Source: JAQCEJ01 sp040881995
GTDB taxonomy: Bacteria; Planctomycetota; Planctomycetia; Planctomycetales; Planctomycetaceae
Direction of reading: 5' to 3'
NCBI GenBank assembly: GCA_040881995.1
Contig: JBBECD010000203.1
Coordinates: 9,805-73,804, forward strand
DNA: 64,000 bases
The position numbers were made by a program, and so were the translations under genes. How positions within the stretch are numbered: position 1 is the stretch's first letter; each line of letters opens with the position of its first letter. Under the pieces are notes generated by a model. That model was not told the origin of the DNA and did no database searches. It was given only the letters and a program-made list of their open reading frames with translations. Positions 55,264 to 64,000 of the stretch are shown in pieces.

Positions 55264-56802
55264 ATGTCGACGCTCTTCCAACGCACATTGCCCGACGAAC
55301 TTCGCGCCCAGCAGCAGGAGATCGAGGGTTATGCGCGCGATTACGGGCTCGACTTCTTTGAGACCATCTTCGAGGTGCTCGACTACGAAGAACTGCACAT
55401 GGTCGCCGCCTACGGCGGCTTTCCCATTCGTTACCCTCACTGGCGGTTCGGAGCCGAGTACGACGAACTGATGAAGGGTTTTTCGTACGGGCTGCAGCGC
55501 ATTTACGAGATGGTGATCAATACCGACCCGTGTTACGCCTATTTGCTCGAAGCCAACTCGCTCACCGATCAAAAACTCGTGATGGCCCACGTCTACGGCC
55601 ACTGCGACTTCTTCAAGAACAACGCCTGGTTCTCGCACACCAACCGCCGCATGCTCGACCAGATGGCGAATCATTCCTCGCGCGTGCATCGTTACATCAG
55701 CCGCTACGGCTACGAAGCGGTCGAAGAGTTCATCGACGCCTGCCTGTCGATCGAAGATTTAATCGATTTGCATGCGCCGCATATCCGCCGCGCCGATAAC
55801 AGCCGGCTCGTGCAGACCAACACCTTTCAGGATGAACTGAATCCCGGCAACGCGCCGTCGCTGCAGCCGACGCGGTTCGCCTCCAAGAATTACATGGACC
55901 CGTATATCAATCCCCCCGAGGTGTTGCAGGCGGAAGCCGATCGCAAGGCGAAAGATGCGCAGACGAAGGAAGACCGCCGGTCGTTTCCCGAATCGCCGCA
56001 GCGCGACGTGCTGTTGTTCTTGTTGCAGCATGCGCCGCTGAAGGACTGGCAGCACGACGTGCTTTCGATCATCCGCGACGAAGCGTATTACTTCGCGCCG
56101 CAGGGTCAGACGAAAATCATGAACGAAGGCTGGGCGAGTTACTGGCATTCGACGATGATGACGCGGAATATCTTGAAGGACGCCGACCTCATCGAATATG
56201 CCGACCATCACAGCGGCACGATGGCGACGAGTCCGCAACGGCTCAATCCGTACAAACTCGGCATCGAACTCTTCCGCGACATCGAAGAACGCTGGAATAA
56301 AGGCCAGTTCGGCCCCGAGTACGACGAATGCCACGACACGTACACGAAGGAGCGCTGGGACAAACAGCTCGGCTTGGGGCGGCGGAAGATTTTCGACGTC
56401 CGCCGCATTTACAACGACATCACCTTCATCGATACGTTTCTCACGCCGGAGTTTTGTGCGAAGCACCGCATGTTTTCGTTCGCGTACAACGACGAGGAAA
56501 TGACCTACGAAATCGCCTCGCGAGAATTCGACGCGATCAAGCAGCAACTGCTCAATAACCTCACCAATCACGGCCGGCCGTTTATCTACGTGACCGACGG
56601 GAATTATCACAACCGCGGCGAGTTGTATCTCACGCATCAATACGCGGGGATCGAACTCAAGCAGGACGAAGCCCGCGACACGCTGACCAACCTGTGCAAA
56701 CTGTGGGGCCGCCCGGTGAGCATTGAAACCGTCATCGACGACACTTCCGCCGTCGTTACATTCGACGGCAAACAGCACGACGTGAAAATGAAGACGAAGT
56801 AA
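55264..56802 (+). CDS. spoVR: SpoVR family protein
   Basis: 512 residues from the ATG at 55264. An upstream in-frame GTG at 55201 lies in the A' repeat and is rejected as the start. The family pattern is present: YARDYGLDFFETIFEVLDYEELHMVAAYGGFPIRYPHWRFG, HVYGHCDFFKNNAWFSHTNRRM, NEGWASYWHSTMMTRN, LFRDIEERWNKGQFGPEYDECHD. It is cytoplasmic and, with PrkA and YeaH, belongs to a stress- or development-linked module whose molecular activity is unclear. The gap to yeaH is filled by repeats. Confidence 0.94.
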   Translation: MSTLFQRTLPDELRAQQQEIEGYARDYGLDFFETIFEVLDYEELHMVAAYGGFPIRYPHWRFGAEYDELMKGFSYGLQRIYEMVINTDPCYAYLLEANSLTDQKLVMAHVYGHCDFFKNNAWFSHTNRRMLDQMANHSSRVHRYISRYGYEAVEEFIDACLSIEDLIDLHAPHIRRADNSRLVQTNTFQDELNPGNAPSLQPTRFASKNYMDPYINPPEVLQAEADRKAKDAQTKEDRRSFPESPQRDVLLFLLQHAPLKDWQHDVLSIIRDEAYYFAPQGQTKIMNEGWASYWHSTMMTRNILKDADLIEYADHHSGTMATSPQRLNPYKLGIELFRDIEERWNKGQFGPEYDECHDTYTKERWDKQLGLGRRKIFDVRRIYNDITFIDTFLTPEFCAKHRMFSFAYNDEEMTYEIASREFDAIKQQLLNNLTNHGRPFIYVTDGNYHNRGELYLTHQYAGIELKQDEARDTLTNLCKLWGRPVSIETVIDDTSAVVTFDGKQHDVKMKTK

Positions 56803-56843
56803 TTCCGAAGCGCACGCGAGGGGGCATTGATGTTTCTTTAGGT

Positions 56844-56945
56844 TTAGCCGCGACGCGAAGGGTTTCCGTAGCGGAGCGCTTCGTGTGCGCTCGACGAAGC
56901 GGAGCTTTCAAAGACGTGCGTTCCCAAGCGGAGCTTGGGAACGAG
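56844..56945 (+). repeat. B' (56844-56881) plus A' (56894-56945) dispersed repeat
   Basis: A' has perfect arms GTTCCCAAGC/GCTTGGGAAC around GGA, with the outer pair CGAAGC/GCTTTC. It ends 21 nt before the ATG of the hypothetical gene at 56967. The reading frame of that gene is open through it. Confidence 0.75.
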
Positions 56946-56966
56946 GAAAGGGATACAACGAGTCTC

Positions 56967-57467
56967 ATGGATATCATCGTACAATTGACGTCGGAACTGA
57001 CTCGGCTGCAGGGGCTCTCGTCGGCGAACCCGGTGCCGGTGACGTTCGCCGAGCCGCAGGGACGCACGCTGGAACTGATGTTTCACGCGGTCGACCGCAT
57101 CGGTTGTTCGCTGAATCAGATTCGGCTGACCGCTCCTCAACTGGCAGGCAAGGATATCGACGAACTCCGCGAATGGGCCGAAGCCTTGTGCCGCAAGATC
57201 ACGTATCTGACCGAGCAACTCGGTCCGCTGGAGGTCGATGCCCTCGACCGCAAAGTTCTCATCCGCTCGACCCCGCCCGACCGCAGCGGCGACGAAACGC
57301 GATTTTACGAAATCCTGTTGCAGACGCTCGGCGGCGGACAGTTCAGCCTTAAGCGCTACGCCACCGAAAAAAATCCCCCCAGCCGCGACCAGGTCGAGAT
57401 CGCGCTGACGCACGAGACGCTGAAAAAACTCGTGCAGGACTTGTGGGATTTGGCGGCCCCGGCGTGA
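56967..57467 (+). CDS. Hypothetical cytoplasmic protein
   Basis: 166 residues from the ATG at 56967 (MDIIVQLTSELTRLQG); the upstream in-frame start (56883) lies within repeat DNA. No TM helix or signal is visible. It has an amphipathic helical start and an alpha/beta middle (RKITYLTEQLGPLEVDALDRKVLIRSTPPDRSGDETRFYEILL), followed by QFSLKRYATEKNPPSRDQVEIALTHETLKKLVQDLWDL. No family was recognised. The pattern suggests a planctomycete-conserved hypothetical. It converges with the U32 gene, 19 nt away. Confidence 0.7.
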   Translation: MDIIVQLTSELTRLQGLSSANPVPVTFAEPQGRTLELMFHAVDRIGCSLNQIRLTAPQLAGKDIDELREWAEALCRKITYLTEQLGPLEVDALDRKVLIRSTPPDRSGDETRFYEILLQTLGGGQFSLKRYATEKNPPSRDQVEIALTHETLKKLVQDLWDLAAPA

Positions 57468-57486
57468 GTGGTTATATTTTCCGCCA

Positions 57487-60021
57487 CTACAAAATCGCCA
57501 ACGGATCCCGCTTCGTCTCCAGCGTGCCGCGCGTGACGCCGATTCGATTCAATGCTTTCAATTGCGTCCACACATCTGTGCCGTTGATTTTTCCGGCGAG
57601 CAGCGATCGATACAGTTCGATCACTCGCGGAATTTCATCGGCGGCATCGTGCAGTAACTCAATCCGATAATCACCGATGCCGCGCTGCATTAACGTCGGC
57701 ACCATCTCGGCCCCGCTTTGCGGCGTGGCGTTGAACAGCGTGTTGCGGCAGCCGACATCGGCGGTCAGCGGGTGTTCCATGCCGATCTGATCGCGGAGTT
57801 TGACTTCGTGCACGTCGCACGGCCGGCCGCAGTTGGTTTTGTTCGTACCGGGTGAAAGGACAGCGCAGAAGACGCAATGCTCCATGTGAAACATCGGCAT
57901 GTGCTGGTGAATCACGACCTCCCACCACGCCGGCGGAACCGCGTCGACGACGTCGAGCAGTTGATCGCGATTCATGTCGTACGACGCCGTCACCCGCAGC
58001 GCGCCGCGGTCGCGCAGGTATTGCACCGTCAATTCATTGGTCGCGTTCAGCGAAAAATCGGCGACGAACGGCACCTGCTGCGACGCGTAATACGACGTCG
58101 CTCCCAGATTGCGCGCGAGAATCCCATCGGCACCGTGTTTTGCCAGCGCCAGAAAAATTCCCCGCTCACCCGGCTTTTGAATCCGCGGCGTCGCCAGAAA
58201 AATCTCGGCCTTGTATTGATGAGCGATCCGCACCGCTTCGCGGTATTCGCGGATATCCTGATAATCAACATACAGACGCCGTACGCCCGCATCGAGCACC
58301 GCCGGCAGTTGCGAGAGTTTGCGGCATAAAACCCACAACCGAGATGACGAAACCGTCTCGTCCGTTGTAATCGTCGCGGGAATCGCCGCGCGGAAATCCG
58401 CAAGAACCGGGGCATCCGCAATTCGCCGCGGCGCGAATTCGGTAGAGAGCATATCGAGTCGTTCAATCAACTGCTTGCGCTGTTGAGATAACACGCTCAA
58501 CGGCAGCATCGGTTCGCCGACAATCTCGGCGGTCAATTCGCGAAGCTCGTAGGCCGTTTTGCCCAATCGGCTCATCTGTTCCCGCAGCATGTCGATCGTC
58601 AGCGGATGTTTCTCCGCCCGGGACAGAGGCCGATCGGTGGTGACGGTGCATGTCACACCCGTAGCGGTCGACGCGGTAAGGACGATCGGCTCGCCGGTCA
58701 CGGCGCGAATGGTGACATCGATCGGCATGCGACGCTGCCTCTGCGAACCGGTAAACGTTTTTCGCAGCCGCTTCGTCAGTTGCGGGTCGTCGGTCTTCCA
58801 CAGCGACTGGCCGACGCGCAGCTTTGAAACGTCGATTGCGCCATGACCGAATTCGATTTCGACCACGCCAGAGGAAATCGGTGCATCGATTCGGCGACCA
58901 CGATGGGTCACTTCATACACGCGGCCTCCCTGTTCTTCTTTTGCGAAGCGATCTCCCTCGAAGACGACGCCGTCGCCACGCGACAGCGGAGCGGCGAGCG
59001 CAACCCTGATCATTCTTCCGCGTGTCGATTCGACCGTTCCCAAAAAGATGCCGCGTTTTGCGGAACTGACGGCGGGAACCAGCATCTTGTGATCACAGCC
59101 CTCCAGCCAGCCATGCGAGAAGCCTCGCGAAAACGAGAGTTCCATCTCGCGGATGTCGTCGCCGGTGAACTGTATCGGTCGGCCTTCAACCGCCGCATCG
59201 ATCGCCCGGCGATAATGGCTCGTGATATTCGCGACGTACTCCGGCGTCTTCAACCGGCCTTCAATCTTGAAACTCACAACGCCGGCGTCGATGAGGTCGG
59301 GGATCAGATCATACGCGGCGAGATCCTGCGGACTGAGCAAGTATCGCTGGCTTCCTAAATCGACGTCGTCACCGTCGCAAATCAATTCGTACGGCATGCG
59401 GCAAGCTTGCGCACATTGGCCGCGGTTGGCGCTGCGGCCCCCGAGCGATTCGCTCGTCAGACATTGTCCCGAATAAGCGACGCACAAGGCGCCGTGGACG
59501 AAGACTTCGAGGGGGACGGACGACGCCGCGCGAATCTTACGGATTTCTATGAGCGACAATTCGCGGGCGAGAACCACGCGCTCGATGCCGAGTTCTTCCA
59601 CCGCCGCGATGCATTCGGCGCTGGTGAGCGTCATTTGCGTCGAGGCGTGAATCGGCAAGTCGGGGCAGACCGCTCGAATCAATCGCGCCGCTCCCAGATC
59701 CTGCACTAACACGGCGTCGACGCCCGCAGACGCAATGGCGCGCACGGTGATTTCGAGATCGTCGAGTTCGCGAGAAAAAATCAGCGTGTTGAGCGTGACA
59801 TAGCCTTTCACGCCTCGGCGATGCAGTTCTCGCATCACATCAGCGACGTCTTCCAGCGAAATGTTCGTTGCGCGGGCGCGGGCGTTGAAACCGCTCATCA
59901 GGCCGAAGTAAACGGCGTCGGCGCCGTTTTCGATCGCCGCACGAATGCAGTCCTTATCCCCCGCCGGCGCGAGCAATTCGGGTTTGACGGCGAGGGCGCG
60001 TTGTCTATTGGGGGAATTCAT
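57487..60021 (-). CDS. U32 family peptidase, RlhA-like
   Basis: 844 residues, longer than E. coli RlhA (about 650) because of an extended C-terminus. The N-terminus KPELLAPAGDKDCIRAAIENGADAVYFGL is the U32 TIM-barrel start. The cysteine-rich block FVHGALCVAYSGQCLTSESLGGRSANRGQCAQACR could ligate an Fe-S cluster. The C-terminal part has further Cys (HCVFCAVLSPGTN) and NCGRPCDVHEVKLRDQIG. RlhA-type U32 proteins make 5-hydroxycytidine in 23S rRNA (C2501 in E. coli), while others are collagenase-like or UbiU/V hydroxylases. The exact role is open. It lies 25 nt after a DUF5658-like gene. Confidence 0.87.
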   Translation of the reverse strand: MNSPNRQRALAVKPELLAPAGDKDCIRAAIENGADAVYFGLMSGFNARARATNISLEDVADVMRELHRRGVKGYVTLNTLIFSRELDDLEITVRAIASAGVDAVLVQDLGAARLIRAVCPDLPIHASTQMTLTSAECIAAVEELGIERVVLARELSLIEIRKIRAASSVPLEVFVHGALCVAYSGQCLTSESLGGRSANRGQCAQACRMPYELICDGDDVDLGSQRYLLSPQDLAAYDLIPDLIDAGVVSFKIEGRLKTPEYVANITSHYRRAIDAAVEGRPIQFTGDDIREMELSFSRGFSHGWLEGCDHKMLVPAVSSAKRGIFLGTVESTRGRMIRVALAAPLSRGDGVVFEGDRFAKEEQGGRVYEVTHRGRRIDAPISSGVVEIEFGHGAIDVSKLRVGQSLWKTDDPQLTKRLRKTFTGSQRQRRMPIDVTIRAVTGEPIVLTASTATGVTCTVTTDRPLSRAEKHPLTIDMLREQMSRLGKTAYELRELTAEIVGEPMLPLSVLSQQRKQLIERLDMLSTEFAPRRIADAPVLADFRAAIPATITTDETVSSSRLWVLCRKLSQLPAVLDAGVRRLYVDYQDIREYREAVRIAHQYKAEIFLATPRIQKPGERGIFLALAKHGADGILARNLGATSYYASQQVPFVADFSLNATNELTVQYLRDRGALRVTASYDMNRDQLLDVVDAVPPAWWEVVIHQHMPMFHMEHCVFCAVLSPGTNKTNCGRPCDVHEVKLRDQIGMEHPLTADVGCRNTLFNATPQSGAEMVPTLMQRGIGDYRIELLHDAADEIPRVIELYRSLLAGKINGTDVWTQLKALNRIGVTRGTLETKRDPLAIL

Positions 60022-60046
60022 GTCCGTGCGATCGTATCTGTCTGCT

Positions 60047-60463
60047 TCAGCCCACGTTTTTCATCGACAACATCAAACCGTAAACCACGACCGCTCCGAC
60101 AATCAGGTTTCCAACGATCAGCACGCCTCGGGATAAATGCTCATGCCGCCGGGCGATGATTTTCACCATCACCATCACAAATGCCACGATGCCGAATTTG
60201 AACCACAACATGCCCGTCAGGCCCCAGTGGTCGATGAAGAAATCGGCGATCGGGTTGACTTCCGTCAGATGCCCCGCGGCCATGCCCATGTAAGTGATCA
60301 CCACGTCGACGCCGTTCAAAATGACAAACGCCGCCGACAGGAAGAGATGCGGAAACGGGCGAATCAGCAGCTCGTCCAGCCAGCGCTGCACGATCCACGG
60401 TTGTTCCGGCGGCGTCGACACTTTGGCGTCTTTCTGCTGTTTTCGGACTTCGTACCCCATCAT
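60047..60463 (-). CDS. Small multi-TM protein, DUF5658-like
   Basis: 138 residues from the ATG at 60463 (MMGYEVRKQQKDAKV). About three TM helices follow a cytoplasmic start. Diagnostic segments are FVILNGVDVVITYMGMAAGHLTEVNPIADFFI and GLTGMLWFKFGIVAFVMVMV, which match the DUF5658 pattern (a TM helix containing DxxxTY, then E-NP). The function is unknown; it resides in the inner membrane. It starts 34 nt after the isomerase gene and ends 25 nt before the U32 gene, so the three may form one transcript. Confidence 0.72.
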   Translation of the reverse strand: MMGYEVRKQQKDAKVSTPPEQPWIVQRWLDELLIRPFPHLFLSAAFVILNGVDVVITYMGMAAGHLTEVNPIADFFIDHWGLTGMLWFKFGIVAFVMVMVKIIARRHEHLSRGVLIVGNLIVGAVVVYGLMLSMKNVG

Positions 60464-60497
60464 TCTCGGCACGCTGTCGATCGCCGACGCGCCGAAT

Positions 60498-61448
60498 TCA
60501 GCTCGCGATGATGTCCCGCAGTTCATCCAGATAACGCGGAATCGCTTCGTGCGGCTCTTCCTGCGCCTCGTATTCCAGCACCAGGTAGCCGCGATAACCG
60601 GCGTCCTTGAGGATGGCGACCATCCGCTTCAAGTCGGCCGGCTGCTTCGGTTGTCCTTCGGGAGTGACCTCGACCTTGAGCTGCGCGTTGACGGTATACG
60701 GCGCAATCTGTTCGAGCGCTGCATACGGATCGGCCGTGTGGAAATTGCCGCCGTCGAAGTTAACGCCGAACCACGGCGACGGTTTGACCGCGGTGATAAT
60801 CTTCAGAATCTGCTCGGGGGTTCCGGTGACACCGCCATGATTTTCGAGGGCGAGAACCACGCCCTTGGTCGCCGCGTAGGCGACCGCTTCGTCGATCGCC
60901 GAGATGCACCGTTCGAGGGCGGCCTCTTCGGTATCACCCGGCGGAATGGTCCCGGCGAAGATGCGGATGACCGGAGCCCCCATCACGGCGGCATGGTCGA
61001 TCCACGTCCGCGTATAGGCCAGCTCCTGTTCCCGCGCTTCGGAACCGGCGACGCAGAAGTCGTTGCCGATCGCCGTCCCCGAGACGTCGAGCCCCAGCCG
61101 AAACGTCAGTTCCTTGAGATGCAGCAGATAATCGGCCGTGGTTTCGTGCGGAAAGTAGTAGCTCGTCAGCTCGACGCCGTCGAGATTCATCTCGGCGCAA
61201 AAGTGCACGAAGTCGTCGAGGCTCATTTTCGTTTCCGCTTCGACCTGTTGGTCTTTGTTGTAAGGGAGATAGCGATGAAACGAATACGCCGCGAGGCTCA
61301 GTTTGAAGTTCGGTTTGCCCGTCCGCTTGATCGGTTCGGCGGCGGAGACCGGACTCGGACCGGAGACCAGAGACGACAGGTAGCCTCCGCCGGCAAGGGT
61401 GGCGGCGGACGAAAGAAAACCGCGACGGGAAAAACCAGTGTTGGACAT
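60498..61448 (-). CDS. Tat-exported sugar phosphate isomerase/epimerase family protein
   Basis: 316 residues. SRRGFLSSAATLAGGGYL is a twin-arginine signal. The TIM barrel is of the xylose-isomerase-like/AP endonuclease 2 type: FKLSLAAYSFHRYLP, LDDFVHFCAEMNLDGVELTSYYFP, VVLALENHGGVTGTPEQI, FGVNFDGGNFH, and YLVLEYEAQEEPHEAIPRY. Metal ligands (Glu in LALENHGG, Asp in NFDGGNF, Glu in VLEYE) appear intact. Exported members are abundant in planctomycetes and probably act on extracellular or periplasmic sugars. It is divergent from the SDR gene. Confidence 0.9.
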   Translation of the reverse strand: MSNTGFSRRGFLSSAATLAGGGYLSSLVSGPSPVSAAEPIKRTGKPNFKLSLAAYSFHRYLPYNKDQQVEAETKMSLDDFVHFCAEMNLDGVELTSYYFPHETTADYLLHLKELTFRLGLDVSGTAIGNDFCVAGSEAREQELAYTRTWIDHAAVMGAPVIRIFAGTIPPGDTEEAALERCISAIDEAVAYAATKGVVLALENHGGVTGTPEQILKIITAVKPSPWFGVNFDGGNFHTADPYAALEQIAPYTVNAQLKVEVTPEGQPKQPADLKRMVAILKDAGYRGYLVLEYEAQEEPHEAIPRYLDELRDIIAS

Positions 61449-61690
61449 GGCAGTGGCTCACTTGGGGGCTGAGATTCCGTTTACGTGATACGGCAAAAGT
61501 AACCGATCTATGCGGGATATTCGATCCCAAAAGTCTACAGAAATCCCACCCGCCGCGATACACTACCGGAGTGCCGATCGCGGCCCGGCAGAGAGATCCC
61601 GGATAAAAAATAACAGAATTCATCGGCGGGGCCGAGTGATTCCACCGGATGACATCAGAATTGCACTCATTCCATCGGAAAGACGAACTT

Positions 61691-62473
61691 ATGAAATTCG
61701 CGGGTAAAAATGCACTGGTGACGGGAGCCTCGCGCGGCATCGGACGCGCCATCGCGATTGCCTTGGCGCGCGAAGGGGCCAACTTGGCGATCAATTATCG
61801 TTCGCATCCCGAAGAAGCGCAGGAAGTCGCCAAAGAGGTCGAGGGCTTCGGTCGAAAAGCACTACTGCTGCAGGCCGACGTCAGCGAACAGGCGGCGGTC
61901 GAGAACATGATCGCGGAAACCGTGAAGACGTTCGGCAGCCTCGATTTATTCGTGTCCAACGCGGCGTACAGCGATCGCCAGCTCATGGTCGATGCCGACG
62001 TCGAAGGTTTCAAGCGGACGGTGAACGTGACCATGTGGGGTGCGTTCTGGGGCGTACGGGCCTCGGCCTTGCAGATGATCAAACAGGGGACCGGCGGCGC
62101 GATGGCGCTCATCAGTTCGCCGCACGCCGTGATGGCCGTCCCCACCTCGATGGCCTACAACATGTCGAAAGCGGCGATCGATCACATGGCCCGCACCGCG
62201 GCGATCGAACTCGCCCCGCATAAAATTCGCGTGAACATCGTGCATCCCGGCTGGATCGACACGCCCGGCGAGCGAAAGTATTTCACCGACGAGCAGATCG
62301 CCGAAAGCCAGAAAGCCCTGCCGCTGGGCCGCATCGGCCGGCCCGAGGAAATCGCCGCGGGGGTGGTCTACATCCTCAGCGACGACGCCGCGTACATGAC
62401 CGGCAGCACCCTCACGATCGACGGCGGCGTGCTGCTCCCGTGGTGGTCAAACCGCGACGGCGGCGAGCTGTGA
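61691..62473 (+). CDS. Short-chain dehydrogenase/reductase, glucose-1-dehydrogenase-like
   Basis: 260 residues from the ATG at 61691 (MKFAGKNALVTGASRGIG). NAD(P)-binding TGASRGIG lies at 10-17, SNAA replaces the classical NNAG, and the active site has Ser in LISSPHAV and YxxxK in AYNMSKAAID. RVNIVHPGWIDTPGERKYF and GSTLTIDGGVLLPWW end the fold. It closely resembles the SDR subgroup near glucose 1-dehydrogenase. The neighbouring isomerase (divergent, about 240 nt away) suggests sugar metabolism. It is cytoplasmic. Confidence 0.9.
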   Translation: MKFAGKNALVTGASRGIGRAIAIALAREGANLAINYRSHPEEAQEVAKEVEGFGRKALLLQADVSEQAAVENMIAETVKTFGSLDLFVSNAAYSDRQLMVDADVEGFKRTVNVTMWGAFWGVRASALQMIKQGTGGAMALISSPHAVMAVPTSMAYNMSKAAIDHMARTAAIELAPHKIRVNIVHPGWIDTPGERKYFTDEQIAESQKALPLGRIGRPEEIAAGVVYILSDDAAYMTGSTLTIDGGVLLPWWSNRDGGEL

Positions 62474-62509
62474 GGGAAGACAAGGAGACGAGGAGCAAAT
62501 AAATCTTCG

Positions 62510-62679
62510 TTTAGCCGCGACGCGGAGGGTTTCCGTAGCGGAGCGCTCTCTTTTTTAGCCCCCGGCGAGTCGCCGGGGGTATTGTGCGCGAGAAATCCCC
62601 CCGGTCATTGACCGGGGGCTAAAAGAACGAAGCAGGAGCTTCGAAGACCTTGTGTTCCCAAGCGGAGCATGGGAACGAG
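62510..62679 (+). repeat. Composite repeat B'-C'-A' (62510-62547, 62553-62625, 62627-62679)
   Basis: It is the reverse of the 2535-2699 composite and confirms the module order. C' is bounded by TTTAGCCCCC/GGGGGCTAAA. A' ends in GGGAACGAG. The ATG 20 nt later (62700) opens only a 36-codon frame of no recognised product. A CACTGGCGG/CCGCCAGTG pair follows at about 62709-62733. Confidence 0.8.
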
Positions 62680-62748
62680 AAGAAAAAAACGCACGAACGA
62701 TGAAAGACACACTGGCGGACAAGCCGCCAGTGCCACCCGGCGCAACGA

Positions 62749-63954
62749 CTACATTTCTGCTTCCCCTTCATCCTCCGGTTCATCGAACGGGATCTCCACG
62801 TCGCCGGTGATGCGTTTGATGACGACGGTGGCGTACGACCCCTTGGCAAGCGTGAAACCGAGCTTGAGCTTCTTCCCTTTCGCCTCTTCGTCGGGCTCGA
62901 TGGCTGACGTCGCTTCACCCGGCCAGCTGAGCGCGGCTCGCCTGCCTTTCGAGAAAAAACTGTCGCGCGGATATTTAACGCGAATTTCGCGGAGCGATAA
63001 TCCCATCTCGCTCAAGACGCGTTCGATGAAATCGGCTTCGGGGCCTTCCGGTAAATGTTGCCGGGCCGAAGGAAGCGCGATCGTCAGTTCCGCGAGTTTC
63101 GTCATCACGTCGGGCGACAGCCGCGAAAAATAGGGAACCGTTCCCAAGTTCATTTTAACGGGAAAGAGATCGTCGGCGGGGCAGTTTTCCGTCAACCAGC
63201 TCGCGAGCAGCACGTTCCACAAGTAACTCTGAAACGCCGAGAGATACATTCCCCGCAAGTCGACGCGGATGCGGGCGAAGGCGCCGCGAAAATTCGCCGG
63301 GTGATCGCACAAGTACGTGACGATGCTCCGCCGGTGCGACCGCGGCAACTCTTGTTTGCACAGCACCCAGTCGCCCCAGTGGTCGCGAAGAAACTGCTTT
63401 GCCGATTTTTCCTGCGAACGGTCGAACGGATGCGGGTCGGCGAGCGCCAGCCAGAGAGCCCGCTCGTAGTCTCCCTTGCACCACGCCTGGCCGACGAATT
63501 CACCCGAGTAACCGACCGAACCGAACCGTTGATCGTCAAAATAATTCGGCACGCCGAACGCGGCGACGTCTTGCAAGTGCCGTTGCGCCGTCGCCGCCGT
63601 TTCGGCGGTGAGGTCGCGGATGACGATCTCGAAACGGTTGCCGCTGATTTCTCCCGCGGTGAAGGGACGCGACGTCTGGCCGAGGTATGCCAGAGCGACG
63701 TTGGCGTGCTCGAAGTCGCGATGCGGTCCCTGCTGCACGGTGATGAACTGCCGCGTGACGGCGTGCTTGTCTTTGAGGCCGCCGTACGAAATTCGCCGGC
63801 GGTGAATCTGCCAGCGGCGGGCGATGAGGTCGATCGCTTCCATCGTGCCGATGGAGGTTTTCGTCAGCCGATACAGCGCGAACGGCCCCTTGGCGGGTAC
63901 GACGTTCGTGAGTTCCTCGACCTGAAAGTCTTGAGGGAAACGTTTGACCTTCAT
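62749..63954 (-). CDS. truD: tRNA pseudouridine synthase D
   Basis: 401 residues, normal TruD length. The N-terminus MKVKRFPQDFQVEELTNV and GGLKDKHAVTRQF with catalytic Asp62 are diagnostic. NYFDDQRFGSVGY and the TRUD insert (residues about 150-310) are present, with RFEIVIRDL and YPRDSFFSKGRR. TruD makes pseudouridine 13 in tRNA-Glu in the cytoplasm. The C-terminal acidic tail (EIPFDEPEDEGEAEM) is unusual but short. Upstream, 63955-64000 shows nothing further. Confidence 0.95.
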   Translation of the reverse strand: MKVKRFPQDFQVEELTNVVPAKGPFALYRLTKTSIGTMEAIDLIARRWQIHRRRISYGGLKDKHAVTRQFITVQQGPHRDFEHANVALAYLGQTSRPFTAGEISGNRFEIVIRDLTAETAATAQRHLQDVAAFGVPNYFDDQRFGSVGYSGEFVGQAWCKGDYERALWLALADPHPFDRSQEKSAKQFLRDHWGDWVLCKQELPRSHRRSIVTYLCDHPANFRGAFARIRVDLRGMYLSAFQSYLWNVLLASWLTENCPADDLFPVKMNLGTVPYFSRLSPDVMTKLAELTIALPSARQHLPEGPEADFIERVLSEMGLSLREIRVKYPRDSFFSKGRRAALSWPGEATSAIEPDEEAKGKKLKLGFTLAKGSYATVVIKRITGDVEIPFDEPEDEGEAEM

Positions 63955-64000
63955 GGAGGAGAGAGTTCACAGCGAAAGAGGGATCTGTAAGGTGGGTGCG

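Noticed and set aside
62700..62810. 36-codon frame after the last A repeat
   Set aside because: It begins in repeat DNA, overlaps the 3' end of truD on the other strand and lacks any family feature.

Overview
The window looks like the chromosome of a planctomycete. The evidence is the mix of families: a Tat-exported DUF1501 protein, a DUF1570 protein, a ceramidase-type protein, a Tat-signal sugar isomerase, a secreted PQQ-propeller protein, a Pkn-type Ser/Thr kinase, TPR proteins fused to GT9-like glycosyltransferase domains, and LL-diaminopimelate aminotransferase. No phage, transposase, CRISPR array, rRNA or tRNA was recognised. DNA is GC-rich, and genes are mostly separated by short gaps that often hold dispersed palindromes.

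Layout. 1-9150: Ldh-type dehydrogenase (cut by the left edge), monomeric sarcosine oxidase-like enzyme, PQQ propeller plus polysaccharide deacetylase, M32 carboxypeptidase overlapping a ModA-like lipoprotein, a methyltransferase and a zinc-ribbon protein. 9374-10606: dapL. 10607-11728: a gene-free kilobase with a parS-like palindrome, GCGC-rich motifs and three exact-period 21-bp repeats. 11694-19012: a GntR/YtrA regulator, one ABC ATPase and three tandem paralogous permeases, two of which carry a leucine-rich-repeat-like ectodomain between TM1 and TM2. This is the most unusual system in the window. 19220-21151: rhodanese, DsbB-like protein and a sterol-desaturase-type enzyme. 21252-28810: a same-strand run of GH10-like/HEAT protein, ceramidase-type protein, SDR, divergent Nramp-like transporter and GSA-type aminotransferase. 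28836-34726 (minus): hypothetical exported protein, lipoprotein hydrolase, kinase, EpmA and an NCS2-type permease. 34912-37805: tadA and a membrane-anchored VWA protein. 38142-43773 (minus): coiled-coil protein, polysaccharide pyruvyl transferase and two TPR-GT9 proteins, next to fliD and fliS (44159-47351). 47651-50721: DUF1501 and DUF1570. 51652-57467: prkA, yeaH, spoVR and a hypothetical gene. 57487-61448 (minus): U32 peptidase/RlhA-like, DUF5658-like, sugar isomerase. 61691-63954: SDR and truD.

A second theme is a modular set of dispersed palindromes, here called A, B and C. Nine copies of A were found. Eight lie 14-36 nt before the start codon of a gene, always in the orientation of that gene. 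In one divergent gap each gene has its own copy. Reading frames often run through A and encode a peptide of the type RSQAEHGNE, which can mislead start-codon choice.

All functions are inferred from reading the sequence. No database search was run.
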